Notes: generated by a model not told the origin, from the sequence alone. DNA of 64,000 bases from Diphasiastrum complanatum (GCA_029204225.1 CM055107.1:3536706-3600705); one strand, 5' to 3'. Positions 10,653-23,390 are shown, counted from the stretch's first letter. A program made the numbers and translations.

Positions 10653-11548
10653 TGTTACGTCCATGTCCAGTATGAGGGATTTGGAATAATTCTTGACATG
10701 GATAGCCAGTCACTCCAGTGTATGTGGCTATAAGTTATGCAGGCTTGTCATTCCGGGCTTGGCTGATAAAGTAATTAATTATCATATGAGGGCCCATACC
10801 TATAATTGGACATAGGGGCACTTGCATGGTGTTTGACTACTATAATGCAAGAATAGGAGGTCAATCGTTAATTCAGGTTGCATGGGGATCGTAAGGAAAA
10901 TATTATCTTCTCTTGGAGAGAATATATACCATGGAAACTCACCCATCTCCCTATTGGATTTTTTGATCCTTGAAGCCAGGAGCCCCTCCTATCTTGCATT
11001 CATTCACCATGGCATGAGGGTGAAGTGGTTAGGGTATTGACTAGCCATTTCCTGTTGGGTCGTGAAGAATGTTACAGCCATATTCAATTAAAAACATGGA
11101 ATAGTCCTAATATGGTAGACCGGCCCTCCAGTGTTCGAGATTATTGGTCACGCCTAGATTTTAGTCCACGTCGAGGCATGTTTGTGACTAATGACCTTGA
11201 GAGGACCCAGACATTATAATTGAGACATATGGAGTAGTGCATGTACGTGTGACGGATATAGGCAAGAGGAATGCATGAAGAGTTGTGACCTATTCATAGT
11301 TGACTTGCTTTGGGATTGCATGGGTTCATGAATAGGATCCTACTCTCTATATATTGAGGTAAAGATTATCCCGTTGACAACTTTGGTCTAGGTTACCAGT
11401 TGAGCTCTTCTCCTCTTGCTATCACATTGCATGGCTTGGGGGCTAGATCCATGAGGGGTCTAGAATTGGTTGGGTGGTTTGGCTCCATAGTCTCTTTTAT
11501 TGTGTTTTCCTATCCTCATCTTAGGGGTTTTTCCTAGTGATCTTTACA
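10653..11548 (+). mobile_element. composite gypsy-family LTR
   Basis: It starts TGTTACGTCC after a polypurine tract and ends ...GTGATCTTTACA just before a primer-binding site. The first 415 bp match, in inverted orientation, the LTRs at 44483-44974, 60133-60246 and 63397-63765 (shared landmarks include GACATGGATAGCCAGTCACTCC and TATTGACTAGCCATTTC). At about 11069 a new TGTTACAGCC start appears, so a second, related LTR (11069-11548, 480 bp) may be fused to a truncated first one. No coding sequence lies next to it. Confidence 0.7.
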
Positions 11549-11549
11549 T

Positions 11550-11561
11550 TGGTATCAAAGC
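11550..11561 (+). other. primer-binding site complementary to initiator tRNA-Met
   Basis: TGGTATCAAAGC lies one base after the LTR end. The same site, with A or G at position 9, follows the LTRs at 21404, 49953 (inverted), 55085 and 63395 (inverted). It is complementary to the 3' end of plant initiator tRNA-Met. Confidence 0.75.
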
Positions 11562-13039
11562 CCGGCTAAGATGTGGTCTTGGATGAGATGGAGAGAAGCT
11601 CTACACTGAATTGGAAGTTGTCAATGCTTGGATTTACGTCCCGATGGGAGTGCTATTTTCTCAAGGGAAGTGGATTCACTAATTCCGGTTTAAAGCATTC
11701 TTTTCAAAATTGGTAGAGTGCACTTCTACATGTGTGACTTTGTTAAAGATGCTAAGAATTAGCCTGAATTCATTTGTAATTCTCTGTTTCTTGAGAAATC
11801 TTCCATTTGCTCTTTAAGGATATGCTTTGTTGGATCTTGGCTGCTTGCTTTATGGCAATTCTGCTAGGCTAAATAATATGCATGAGTTCCAATTGTTCGG
11901 AAGGCTATGTAACTTTTTATTCATTGACAAATGGATTTTGAATCAATTTGTCTTGCAGAATGAGTGAAAGTAATGTTATATTGGATTCTAGCAGTTGCAT
12001 GTGAGGATTTGAAGTTTTTGTAATCCTCTTGTCAGCATGCATGTGGACAGAAATTGGTTATGATGTTATTTAGATTTGCTAAATTGCAACGGAAAGCAAG
12101 TAGTAAGCGGTTGTAGAACTGCATATGTTTGGATTCAATCAGCTCCTTGTAGAAACAATTGTAATGATGCTAAGTGATTAGTGAGTCATAATTGTTTGGA
12201 GTAGATTAAAAGAACATGCAATTGAACCCCCCTGTGATACCTTTCTTGGACTGTTGCTTGCTGACTCTAGAACAAGTTAAGAACTGTAAAACCTACAGTA
12301 ACTCTTTTTCTTGTCTTTAGGACACCGACGCATGTTTCTATGCCTCTGTAAAATCTGATATGGTAGAGGCTAGGACCTCTGTTTAGTTACAATGGAAAGC
12401 TTTAGAGGGTCGTAGTTCTGCAAGCATTCTTGTTGGAGAAGAGAGTGTGGCCTGGGTTGAGTTTCAGACCGAAATGGAACCATTATGAAATCTCTGCTTG
12501 TTGTTTAGTTTAGGAAGTATGACCCATAATTGTCCTAGTTCCACAAGTTAATCATAAATGTGGTTGGAATGCTTAACCAAAATTGCAGACAAAATTGTTA
12601 GGCCATTGAAAGTGGTGTGGGTAGGCAAAGATAGTTCATCAATTATTTTGTTTCAACTGATTTCTCATCCAATGTTGCTTTCGTTATAAGGTCTTTCTAA
12701 TGAGGGCAACTTTGAGGCCCTTCTAAATTTGTCAAATAACGTATAATACTATGCTCATGACATGTCATGACTCATGGCACATCTCTAGCTTATACTTCTC
12801 ACATCCCTCTCCCTTGTGCTTGAAATGCAATATTCAAAGAAGATTCAAAGAATTTAAACTTATTGGAATGATATTTTCATCGTTAACATCTAGAGCTTTG
12901 TCTTTATATTTATCTATTGTGAACAAGATTATTTCTTGGAATGTTTCTAATCTTCAACAATTGTAGAATTTAATTCATCAAATACTACATCTCAACATTG
13001 TAATGACATGATCCTATTGCCAATATGATTCTGAATTGC
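11562..13039. other. decayed internal region or spacer, no gene seen
   Basis: It follows a retroelement primer-binding site, so it may be the leader of a lost gypsy element, but I see no gag or pol similarity. The sequence is AT-rich with no tandem repeats I can point to. Confidence 0.4.
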
Positions 13040-13960
13040 TACTATAGTTAATGGAAATATATTTAATTGTCTTACTAGCTCCCAACGCTTTTCCTTAGAG
13101 GTCCATGCTAAACTGTAAAGAAAATACTACGGAGACAAAATTTAAAAACAATTACAGTTTTGCTTGTATGCTTTAGAGGGTGATCCTTTAAGAGTTTTAG
13201 GAGTTTGTGATCCTTGAAGAGCTTTAGTAGGAGCACAATATAGCAAATATATGGTAGTAGTGATATCTTCTATCCAAAATGAGTTGCAAAAATCCTTTCT
13301 CTTTATCATGAGTGTGTAATTGTCTTGCTTCTTCTTTGAGGAACTCCATTTTGGTTCAGTGTGTAAGAAGTGGTAAAGTGTCTTTTTATGGTATGAATCC
13401 TACAAAATTTGTTAAACTCAGCCATAATATACTACTCTCCTAAATTTGATCTCAAGAACCCAATTTTTTCTTTGCAATGGTTTTCTACCATAGCGTTGAG
13501 CTCTTTGAAATAATGAAAGACTTGAGACTTGTAGCATAGCAAACGTACCCAAATTTTCTTAGTATAATTATCAATCAATGAGAGGAACAAAAAGAGCAAA
13601 CCAAACATTATTTTATTACATTGGTCCACATATATCTGAATGAATTCCAATCAAACTCTTTGCTCTTTAACTATCAAGGTAATACTGAAGTGTATGATGT
13701 TCTCTCTTGATACATGCATTGGAGAAATGTTGAAATTGTTTAAGCTCTACTTACATGTAGATAAATGTACCAAGTCATATACTTGTTCTCACTCAATGCT
13801 AAGAACCCTACCCAATAGGACAATAGCCTCATGTTATATACATCACACATCCCACCGTTCTTTGGACTTGAATAGAAATGATAGCTCAATGTTGAAATTT
13901 GATAGTCAGGTTGCCCTTCATGAGTTATTTCCATCATGTTTTTGGCAATTTCCATGGTCG
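13040..13960 (-). pseudogene. copia integrase fragment
   Basis: Read on the minus strand, 13432-13650 gives LSLIDNYTKKIWVRLLCYKS, the block around the first catalytic Asp of copia integrase, followed by FKELNAMVENHCKEKIGFLR. Downstream, to about 13040, broken frames give QNGV and an ITTTIYLLYCAPTKAL-like stretch typical of the later integrase core. Upstream, to about 13960, there is a weak pre-integrase region. Gag, reverse transcriptase and LTRs are absent. It is an isolated, heavily mutated scrap. Confidence 0.75.
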
Positions 13961-16470
13961 TGTGATGTTCTCATGAAGAACAAGCCCTTCAAATTCATCT
14001 TCACAAAAGAGGAACTTCTATGCAATCCTAAATACTAGATAGAGGATCTCCAACGTTGAACCCAACTCTAATGCTGTAAGGACAATTTTATAAACATTAT
14101 GAACTTTATGGTTGATGCCCCAAATTACGATGACCCTTCAAATGTGTCTATGTTGACCTTTGAAATGTATGACTCTGTCAAATTTCAACAACGATCATCA
14201 TACCTTCCATAAATAGCCACTCACTAACTCACACATAGCACATACACTTTTTGATGGAAGGTCCCCCAAAGTTCCAAACATACGTTGAATTATGATTGTG
14301 TAAGAAATTCATTAGCTCGTGCATGGATGGGCAACTCTGGTTGCCCATGCGCTGCCACCATCCAAGGGAAAAAGGATGAGTGTTGGGATGCACTAATTAT
14401 TTAGGAAATTCTTATCATTTGGGTTTATAAATATTAGTAAGTGTATTAGGTATTTATAGCACTTGTCATATGTAGGTATGTTAGAAATTTTGGTCTATAA
14501 CATTATCAACAATTATGAGTATTACAAACATGTTAGGTGCTAGGGACGTTCAATATTGAAAGGCGGGTCTTGGTCAATATTGGCCACATATTACACCATC
14601 GGGTGTTGAACCTTTGTTTCTTTCCAATTTAAAGGTGGGAGCAACAATTAAAGGAGCTGACCACTTTCTTGATTCTTTTTTTATTTATTTTCATTTTACT
14701 CAATCCGTGGTCAAGCTCCCGTCCATGGTCTAGGCTTGGAATTTGACTCCCATAACCACATTTCAGATTGAAAGACTTCTTTTAGTTTTGAATTTCACAC
14801 AATGGTCAAGCTTCATCTAGGCTTGTAATTTGACTTGCATATCCACATTGTAGATTGAAAAGCTTCTTTTAGTTTTAACTTTTTTATGACACGTAGATTG
14901 AAAATTTACTTTTGAAATTTTAAAAGTGCAATGCTTTTATGTATTATCCATCTTGGGTGGACGAGCAAAGCTTAAGAATGATACAACAACCCACCACTCG
15001 GCCTAACTCAAGCAAAATACACCAACTCGCCACTTGGGGAAGATAAAGCGTTAAGAAATGTTGTTCTTCCTAAAAGGAATCCTATGTATTTTTAAACAAA
15101 AAGTGAAATTTTTGACCTAATTTGAAGTTTGTCTTTTAGAATTTACTTTTCAAACAAAAGAGTTGTTTTTGAGTTTGCAAAAATAAAACTTTATGCCTTA
15201 TTTGTGAAAGGCATACATGCATTGCAACTTGGTGCACTCAAAATAAAGTAAAACTCAACATTTACACTTCCCTTGTTGCTAAACCTTCACATTTTTGCCC
15301 TCACAAAAGTGGTGAGGGTGAAGAAGTGGGGTAAGAGTAAATCACCCATTAAGTTTTGGAAACAATACATGCTTTACCAAGAAAAAGTGCCTCAACAAAA
15401 AACAAAAAAAACAATTGAAAGTTAAGATGGCAAAGTTTCTCACCATTGGGAAAGGGGTACCAATCTCGTAGAGAGAAGTTTATGGAATCTAGATTATGAG
15501 CAAGAATTATGGACGGACAATGGGGCTTAGAGCATGTCCAAACATGGACTTGAGTCTTGGACCTTGTTCACATTTTTGGAGGGGAGGGCATTGGGCAGAA
15601 GGGCCCTTTAAAACCATTCTTCATTGATTAAAGACACTTTTTGGCACATGACAAGATTTGGGCCATGCCCACAGGCGTAGTTGCACAAGCCCATCCGAAT
15701 GGTTTGGGTGCCTTGAAAATTGTGTCTACAGTACCAAAATTTGGCAATCACAAAATTTTGAAGCCCATTGAGATTTGGCTAGCACACAATTCTGCATGCA
15801 CCAAAGAATACATGAGGTAAGACTATGGTTTTTATTTAGGCAAAAAAAAATAAATTCAAGGTAGTGGTGCTCGGGCACCTCAAATTTAAAAAAATAAAAT
15901 AAAAATAAACAAAAAACTAGTGGCTGAAGTTGCTCTGGGCTCAAACGCCAAAAATTATATTTCACTCGAGCAAACTTTTGATCTTTACAAAACTTCTAGC
16001 TAGATAGACAACTACAAGAGTAAAGGTTGTTCAAAACAGTTGATATCCATGTACAAGCCCTCACTAGAACAGAAATATGGGACAGCCTTAAAAATTTGCA
16101 ACAAAAAGGCCAGATAACATAATAAGCTCCACCACTGCAATGATATAATGGTGGTGGGTTCACACCCATCGAAAGGCAAAAAACATATCATAGCATATGA
16201 GGAGAGTCAAGATGATGTTACAAATGTTCTTCACCATTAGATGTGTGTGAGCACACCAATGTCATTAGCATTAGGGGAAACCTCAACTCAAAAAGGGCCC
16301 TATAAGAAACCCGAACTTAGTGAGGGAATGATTAGAGGGAGAAAGGTTAAACGACAAGATTTGTAGCCGTTTTTCTAGTTTCTGGTGCTGCCTGCCGTCT
16401 AACTAGTGTGGTTAACTGATTTTTAACTCAAACGAAATAAACACGCTGACTAAGCACACGGTCGATTGTC
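13961..16470. other. long AT-rich stretch without a recognised gene
   Basis: No domain, RNA gene or clear transposon end is visible. A short dispersed repeat (TATCATAGCATATGAGGAG at about 16187-16205) also occurs near 9080. Small open frames such as 15726-15965 have low-complexity translations. Confidence 0.45.
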
Positions 16471-18325
16471 CATGCTACCAAAAAGTTTTTATTCATGCAT
16501 TTATGAAGGAGTTTGGTTGCGCCATATCACTAGCGGGAGGAGGAGAAGAGGATAATTTTTTGTTGAGCATGGTGTTCCCTCCAAAAATCTTTGAAAACAT
16601 TTGAAAGGTAGATTATATAACATGCTTGTTTAATGATTTACATGCTTGTTTTGGTTTCGTGTGAATCGTTTTTCTCATTACATGATTTAGTTTGTTCGGT
16701 TTTGAAATAATGGAAAAGTTTAGTCTTCATATTGTGCTCCAATTTATAAGAAAAACACCAAAGCTGATCAGATTAATGAGACCTGTAAGAAAGAACTTAG
16801 AGAAAATAATTGTATAAATATTGATTTGTGGACAGTTGGATCAATTTATCCCAAAGATCCAAGTACAAGATGTTTTCTAGACTACTGGCCAATTATTGAA
16901 TTTTGTGTGTAATGAGCATAGTGGATTGTTGGAATGCTATCAAAAGTTGATTCAATACGCATGCCCAAAGATATGGAGCTTGTGTTTAGGCTGAGGAATC
17001 ATTACGAGCAGCTGTTCAAGGCACCTCCACCTCCTCTACATGATCCCAGGGTTAGACCCCCTTACCAAAAGAAAAGAAAGCAGTCAAGGCCAGTGAAGTC
17101 AGAAACCAAGGCCAACCAAGAGAGTTGGAACTCTAAGATGGTAGGAATTCGGGAATCTTGGTACCAACCAGATGGGTTGTTCATGTAATGGTATGCATTC
17201 AAAAATAAAAGTACAAGATATCAATCCTCATGATCATTGAAAATGTATTTGTAAGTATATCAAAACATATGCACTCTACTACAATCATAGGTGTTTTTTT
17301 TTTATTGATCCTCTTCAACCTACGATTTAAATGCTTCAACATTTTTTTTTTCTTTTTGATTTATATCCATCATGCATAAGTGAATGGGAGCTAGCACAAT
17401 CACTTGCAGGAATATTGGACGTGATTCATTCTGATGTTGGAAAGCTACAATACAGAAGAAGAAGCCCAAAGGAATTTGCAGAGTGTGGGCTATATTTCTA
17501 TGAATCGTTATATATGCCACAAACAGATGGAGGTTTTGGCAAGCTCAATGCAATTCCATTGCCTAGTTTTCAAAGTGATGAGTGGCCTACTCTTGACAGT
17601 ATTGTTTTCGAATCCTTCAGATGCAAGCTACTCATTGATGTTAGAAATGCTATGAAGATAAGTACAGGCTCCAAAATTGTTCACCTAAGTTGGTTTATCT
17701 CATTGCATATATTTGTTAATTTTTTCTCGAGTGCTAGTGTTCGAAGGACACCAACTTTATTTGTTTGCAAGGATTTATCAGATGAGACTTTGTCAGATCT
17801 CATTGATCAAGGCTGGGATAGTAAAACAAATAATGACATAGAATGTAGGATTAAAAAGTCGTCAATGATCGTCTGTTATCATATCAAAAAACAAATGCTC
17901 AGTCTCACATTTAGCTATCAAAGATACAAGAAAATTGAAGGTACATGGCTACCACTGGATCAAGACTTTGAACTAAATGGTCATTCAAACCGAATAGAGA
18001 TCAGCATTATTTACAATGAAGAATATCTGACTATGGTTGAGGTGGAAGAGCATTGGAACTTGATTTTATCATAACAGAGCTCATGCTATTACAAACCAAT
18101 CTACCAACATATTTCAGATTTATCATCAACGGAAGACTCGTAAGTACTCTATGTTTATTGCCATTTCAAAATAGTACAAAATAATTGAAAATGGCATAAT
18201 TTACAATTGAAATTCACTAATATTTGTCATGTCACAGATGCGAAAAAGACGGGAGCTGATAATGTGCTACAAAGATCTACCTACAACAATCACCATTGTG
18301 GAAGAACAATAACTTCAAATAAAGT
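16471..18325 (+). pseudogene. unrecognised multi-exon gene or gene fragment (locus U1)
   Basis: Several exon-like pieces lie in order, but I do not recognise the family. (1) About 16474-16600 encodes FMKEFGCAISLAGGGEEDNF and ends in a stop next to a possible donor. (2) 16733-16909 contains the motif DLWTVGSIYPKDPST (16823-16867). (3) 16934-17188 is a basic, proline-rich segment. (4) 17371-18074 is a long open stretch, including LAGILDVIHSDVGKL and CRIKKSSMIVCYHIKKQ. (5) About 18239-18312 begins after a CACAG acceptor and ends in a stop, with AATAAA at 18318-18323 as a possible poly(A) signal. Stops between pieces could be introns or decay. Locus U2 (24219-25480, minus) shares the piece-2 motif. 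It may be a host gene fragment or the coding part of an undescribed transposon; I cannot tell which. Confidence 0.45.
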
Positions 18326-19348
18326 TTAGTAAAAATCTGTGTACAGACTCTTTCATTCAATAAATGAAAGCCCAAGTTGGGCATCAGTACATGTGTTTTG
18401 TGCTCCCAAATTCATAAAATGGAGCAGCATTTGATATACCAATGTATATTTTCCTATCAATTCTATACATGTGCAATCTATATATGTTCTGTGCTATCTA
18501 TATTTTTCTAATCTCTATTTAATATAATAACATTATCAATTGAATAGGGAACATCTGTTGGAATATATTTACTAAATATGGCAAGAACATATCTACATCC
18601 TTATGCATATTGCTAGCCGAGTTCATCTTGATACAAAATACTTTAACAATATTATTTACAGATCTCTTAATAGTGACCAGGTTTAAACTCCAATTTTCAC
18701 TACAAAATAAAATGGAAAGTCCATTAGTTGCAATTCTGAGAACTATTTCCATTGATAATGCCAATGATAAAGCATTAAACAACAAGAAGCATTTAACATA
18801 TCTTACTTGGTATGATAAGGCACGAGCAGATATTTTGTTGCTGGTGTGAATCCACTAGTAAGACACTGTGACAAAGTGTCGTTATCTTCCTTGAAGGCCT
18901 GAAGCAAAAAGTTACTGAGCAACAACAATTCATTGGATGAATCTCTTGCAATGTCATATTGCAAGAGTGTAATCCCAGATCATCAGTAGTTGGAAATCCT
19001 TAGGCATAATGGTTACTCTCTTAGCATGTATAGCGAGCAAAAATGAATCTTCAAAAAAAAAAAGTTCATATAGTCCTCAGCAGCCTCCTGAAGGCACTGA
19101 AGAGCCGAGGGTGTGAATCTGACAAAATGACCAATATCATTCCTAGTAATGTGGCGGACAGCGCAGTAAAATGGAACTCTCTAAATTAGTAGATTGTTTG
19201 ATCTCTGATACTTACGAATATCAGAGAGCCACCTGCTGCGGTTGCACCTTCTAGTTCGAATGGGAGCAACAAAGGGGCTGATGATGCACCAGCAGAGAAG
19301 AATTCCCTCTTCGTCTGCTTTCTCCTGTCCATTGAGGTATTCTGAGGG
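18326..19348. other. AT-rich spacer, no gene seen
   Basis: No recognisable coding or repeat structure between locus U1 and the motif array. Both strands have short open frames (18519-18785 minus, 18610-18849 plus) with no family resemblance. Confidence 0.45.
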
Positions 19349-20178
19349 ATATCGCACTTGTGCATGATGAGAAAGATAGGAAGAGGAGGGGTCCAAAGCG
19401 TTCGCAAAGAAATGATATGTACGAAAATACGATACGGTATATCAGACCTGTGCGAGGGAAGTATAAGTGAAATTAGAGTATATAGAAGTGAGGTGCACAA
19501 GTGCGATATGCGGAGAATGTATGTGGGGATATTGGACTTGTGCACGGGAAGGTAATAGGTAGAATAGCAAATAAGCCAATGACGCACAAGTGTGATATGC
19601 GGAGGAAAAAAAAATGAAAAAAAATGCCTCAGAGTTTGTTAGTTCTATATCACGGTTCACATGTGCGAAAGAACGTCTTGTCGCACGTGCGAACTGTCAA
19701 CTCGTTTGGAAGTGACATGTGGCATCCATCCGACCAATGATCTAGTGACACATGTCACATTGTCATTTCACACTGTGTGATCATACGCACAAATGGGAAA
19801 GCAACACGTGTTTTCCATCCAACCAGTGACCACATGACATGTGTCCTCATGTCATTCACAAGTGTCAAGCTGTCACATCACACATCCCAAAATGTACGAA
19901 CCAATCGCCAGCCAACGCGTGTCCGTTGACCATTGACCGCACATGCAAAAAAATTTCCTATAAAAGGCACGCAACCGGATTAATTTTTTGTTTTTTTTTT
20001 TCTTGAATTTCACAGCATATCGCTCTTGTGCGCGCGCTTTGTGTTGTCTGTTGTTACTTGATCTTTACCTGCGCACAAGTGCGATATCCCGGAGCTATCT
20101 GTCGTACATATCCCTTTTGTGCGTGTTCTTTACAATTTCTTTTTTTCGTATTGCTTCCCTCGTGCACAAGAGCAATAT
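19349..20178. repeat. inverted array of ten 16-bp motifs (ATATCGCACTTGTGCG type)
   Basis: Degenerate copies of ATATCGCACTTGTGCG alternate in orientation. Forward copies start at 19349, 19439, 19529, 20017 and 20108; reverse copies start at 19494, 19583, 20072 and 20163; a longer variant is at 19647. Two blocks of four have the same geometry: 19439-19598 spaced 55, 35 and 54, and 20017-20178 spaced 55, 36 and 55. The left block matches the reverse complement of the right block, including purine-rich spacers of equal length (39/39, 19/20, 38/39 bp). This is an inverted repeat of about 160 bp with an interior of about 420 bp. Reading it as terminal or subterminal repeats of a DNA transposon is inference. 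Confidence 0.75.
19924..19966 (+). promoter_or_regulatory. promoter-like cluster: two W-box cores and a TATA box
   Basis: GTTGACCATTGACC at 19924-19937 has two TTGACC cores, the element bound by plant WRKY factors, and TATAAAAG at 19959-19966 is a good TATA box in the plus direction. The right motif block begins about 50 bp downstream, where a transcript would start. No long frame follows. The interior also has repeated CACATGT/ACATGTG palindromes. Function is inferred from consensus only. Confidence 0.4.
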
Positions 20179-20235
20179 CTGCCCTAGTACCATGGCCTTG
20201 TCCTCAGGATCTGCTCGAAATTCCGGCCTAAGTGT

Positions 20236-21403
20236 TGTTGGATTATTCTCCTTCTTACCAATCATCTAATCGGTTTTAATCTTCATCCATTGTTTATCCA
20301 ATTCTACAAATTTTCTCGTGTTTTTATACAGTCTGCAGAATTACAAGTGTTTTTACACAACCTGCAGAAATACACAGAGTTTACAACAGTGTCACCTTTT
20401 TCGCCTGTCAAGAATCCCGTGAAGAATGCAGTGTCACCTTTTTCGCATTTTTTGCCTGACAGAAATCTCGTGTAAAGTCATAGTGTCGCATTTTTTTGCT
20501 TTTTCCAAAGAGCCTCAAATGTTAAGAAAATAACTCTGGCAAAGTGTGGGGCAGCCCTAAATGAGATTAAAGGTTACCTTCGTCTTTTTTACATTTTTCA
20601 CGAAAAGCGACAGTGTCGCCTGTGGCTATTTTAGTTCATTTCTGTAGAGCTACAATTTTGGTTCATTTATGCAGACAGAACGTTTACGGCCAATTTCACC
20701 GCTTATCAGCAATCAATGACAAGGACCGGATGGATGCCAATGGATCATCAGCCAACTGACGATCGTAATTGACGACCTAATTTCTTAGTATAAATAGTTG
20801 TTCATATTCATATAGTTTAATCATCAAGATCAGATTATCAAAATTATCAGAAGTTTTTTAATAGTTAGCTCTCTCTCTCTCAAGCCTGCGAGCTTGAATA
20901 CTCCTGAGCATTCTAGCTCACTTCTTAGAGTTGTTTTAGAGATTGCTATTGCGCTACTACTTATCAGCATTGCGCATTAATTCAGACTTTCATTTTAGCC
21001 GCTCAAAGATAGCATAGAGTACGCTGCTTTGATCCACAACTTATTGTACTCATTTACTCTGTTTCGTTTTGAATCAATACTATCCTTTATTGCGTTCAGC
21101 TTCATTTCAACATGTATGCGTTTCTGTATTTCTTCGCGAATAATTCACGACTAATTATTTGTCTGATAATTTTTTATGCTTGATTGTTTGGCTGTGTAAT
21201 CACTGTAGTATTGTCGATTTCAAAGTTAGTTACTATAAGTTCAAACATGATTTCTATCACTATTGTCTTGTTTGAAATTGATAGGTGTAGTCATGCATTG
21301 TGAAAGATGAAGATAGTTTATTCAGCCATGCACAAAAAGTTTTCTTTCTAGACATTCATTTCTTTTTGAGCTAGACCTATCTTCACAACACCACTTTCCG
21401 ACA
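20236..21403 (+). repeat. 5' LTR of copia B1
   Basis: The 1168-bp LTR runs from TGTTGGATTATTCTC to ...CTTTCCGACA and is followed at once by a TGGTATCAAAGC primer-binding site (21404-21415). A TATAAATA box at 20789-20796 would drive transcription. Matching LTRs are at 23391-24179, 43565-44482, 45548-46597 and 49954-51186. Confidence 0.9.
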
Positions 21404-21654
21404 TGGTATCAAAGCATTCCATTCTTATATCAGAACTTTTATCATAGTATCAGTGCTAGATCATTATTTCCTTTATCTGAATCGTCACGGTATCAGATCT
21501 GTGATCTCTATTAGGGCCTAATACTATTTCGATATCAAATTGATATCATACTCTTCAGTTCTTTTCAACCTTTCAGTATCAGAGAATTGATTTCCTATTG
21601 TTGGCATTACTACATCTTAGCGTCATCGATACAATCGACAGACTAAGTTCCAGA

Positions 21655-23390
21655 TGGATTCTCAAAGTAAAGCTGGTCTTATTGTAGACAAGTTGAATGG
21701 ATCCAATTATCATTTGTGAAAATTTAAGATGAAGACCTTGCTAATCGCCAACGAATTATGGGATGTTGTCACAGGTACATAAGTAAAATCTGAAGACAAC
21801 GACTCAAAGTGGAAATTGAAGGACAATATAGCTTTCACACTTATCATCCTCAATATATCAGATACAAAGATTGGACACATAGCTGAAGCTAAAATGTTAA
21901 GAGACGTTTGGGACATCTTGAATTCACTATATGACGTGAGGGACGTAACTACTAAGTTACATCTATGAAAGAAATTCTTGACATTCAAAATGTCTGTTGG
22001 TGATTCACTTCAGAGTCACCTTAGCCAATTTAAGAATCTCTTGCAACATATGGCCGTCGTCGGATCAGTCATAGACGATCAAGACGCAATTATGACATTG
22101 CTTTCAAGCTTGCCCTCTACATATGAGAACTAGGTGATGATCATATCGACACACACAGATTTAACTCTTATCAGAGTTATCACTATGTTGTTGAAAGAAG
22201 ACAATAGAAGAAGTCAAGACACTTCGTCTACTTCCTCCTCTCAGGCTCTGTATGTCAACAAAAGCTCTAAGCGACAAAAGTAGAAAAGCTCCAAGAAATC
22301 TGCAACGAATCAGAAACAGACTCAAAGTCATCCACAATCATCAGATCCACAATCGAAGAAGAAGATGTTTTGTAGATATTGCAAGCACAATAACCATGAG
22401 ATCAAGGATTGCTAAACTCTCCAAGCGAAAAACGCAGCCAAGCAACCTGATTAACAAGCAAACACAGTTTCATCATCTCCCCAAGTCGAAGTGGACGAAG
22501 GCGCATTCATGGTCAAAGATCAAGGCGCATTTTTGGATGATTCATGATTTCTGAATTCTAGTCATCTTTATCGAAGATCAGTTTCAAGACCTCAAAGGAA
22601 AGGGCAGTCCCCATGTAGCCGACCTATCAGATTCTCCTGACACTTTGAGCTTTCCAGTTCCCCAGTCGACTATTCCTATTGAAGGTCCAAGCTCCTCTAC
22701 TCTTGATGAACAACAAATCAATGACGGATCAAAAAATGATGATGTTGCAGATCGTCAACTACAATATGATGCAAATGATCAACTTCCTGTATTACCCAGA
22801 AGATCATCAAGGATTAGCATACCACCTAACCGGTATATTGACGAGTCTATAGCCTATCTTGTTTAGGAACCGAAGTTTGTCCAAGACGCACTCAGTCAGC
22901 CTGATTCAGATCTCTAGAAAGAAGCTATGGATAAAGAGTATTCATCTCTTATCAAGAACCAGATGTGGACAATTGTCAAATTACTTGCTACCAGAAACGT
23001 AGTTGATTGCAAATGGATTTTCAGATTCAAGTACAACGCAGATGGGAGCATCAACAGGAGAAATACACGACTTGTAGCCAGATGATTTTCTCAGGTATAC
23101 AACGTTGATTACATTGAGACATTCAGTCCAGTAGTCAAACATTCTTCTATTCGACTTTTGCTATCATTTGCCGCTGCAGCAGATTTGGAAATACAGAAAA
23201 CGCTATCTTTCAAATTCGACATGACCGATCTAGGTGAAGCTCATTTCTGCTTTGGTATACAAATCCAGAGAGATAGAAAACAGTAGTTGGTCTACATTAC
23301 ACAACAGATGTACATCTACAACATGTTAGTTAGATATAATCTAACGAATTACATTTTCGCAAAAAATCCGACATTGTCGTTTTTTTGCAA
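21655..23390 (+). pseudogene. copia B1 gag and partial pol remnant
   Basis: Gag starts at ATG 21655 (MDSQSKAGLIVDKLNGSNYH) and is immediately hit by a TGA stop at a conserved Trp position. It continues to a CCHC region near 22370-22415 in a broken frame. From about 22560 the linker follows (PVPQSTIPIEGPSSSTLDEQ at 22645 onward), then the reverse transcriptase start (WTIVKLLATRNVVDCKWIFR, from about 22960) and a jump to TDLGEAHFCFGIQIQRDR. At least five in-frame stops are present. Protease, integrase and the catalytic polymerase core are absent. Confidence 0.85.

Noticed and set aside
19186-19587. 133-residue minus-strand frame with repeated HKS/C-D/N-IP phrases
   Set aside because: The phrases are translations of the 16-bp inverted motif; its spacing (55, 35) is not a multiple of three, so protein coding does not explain it.
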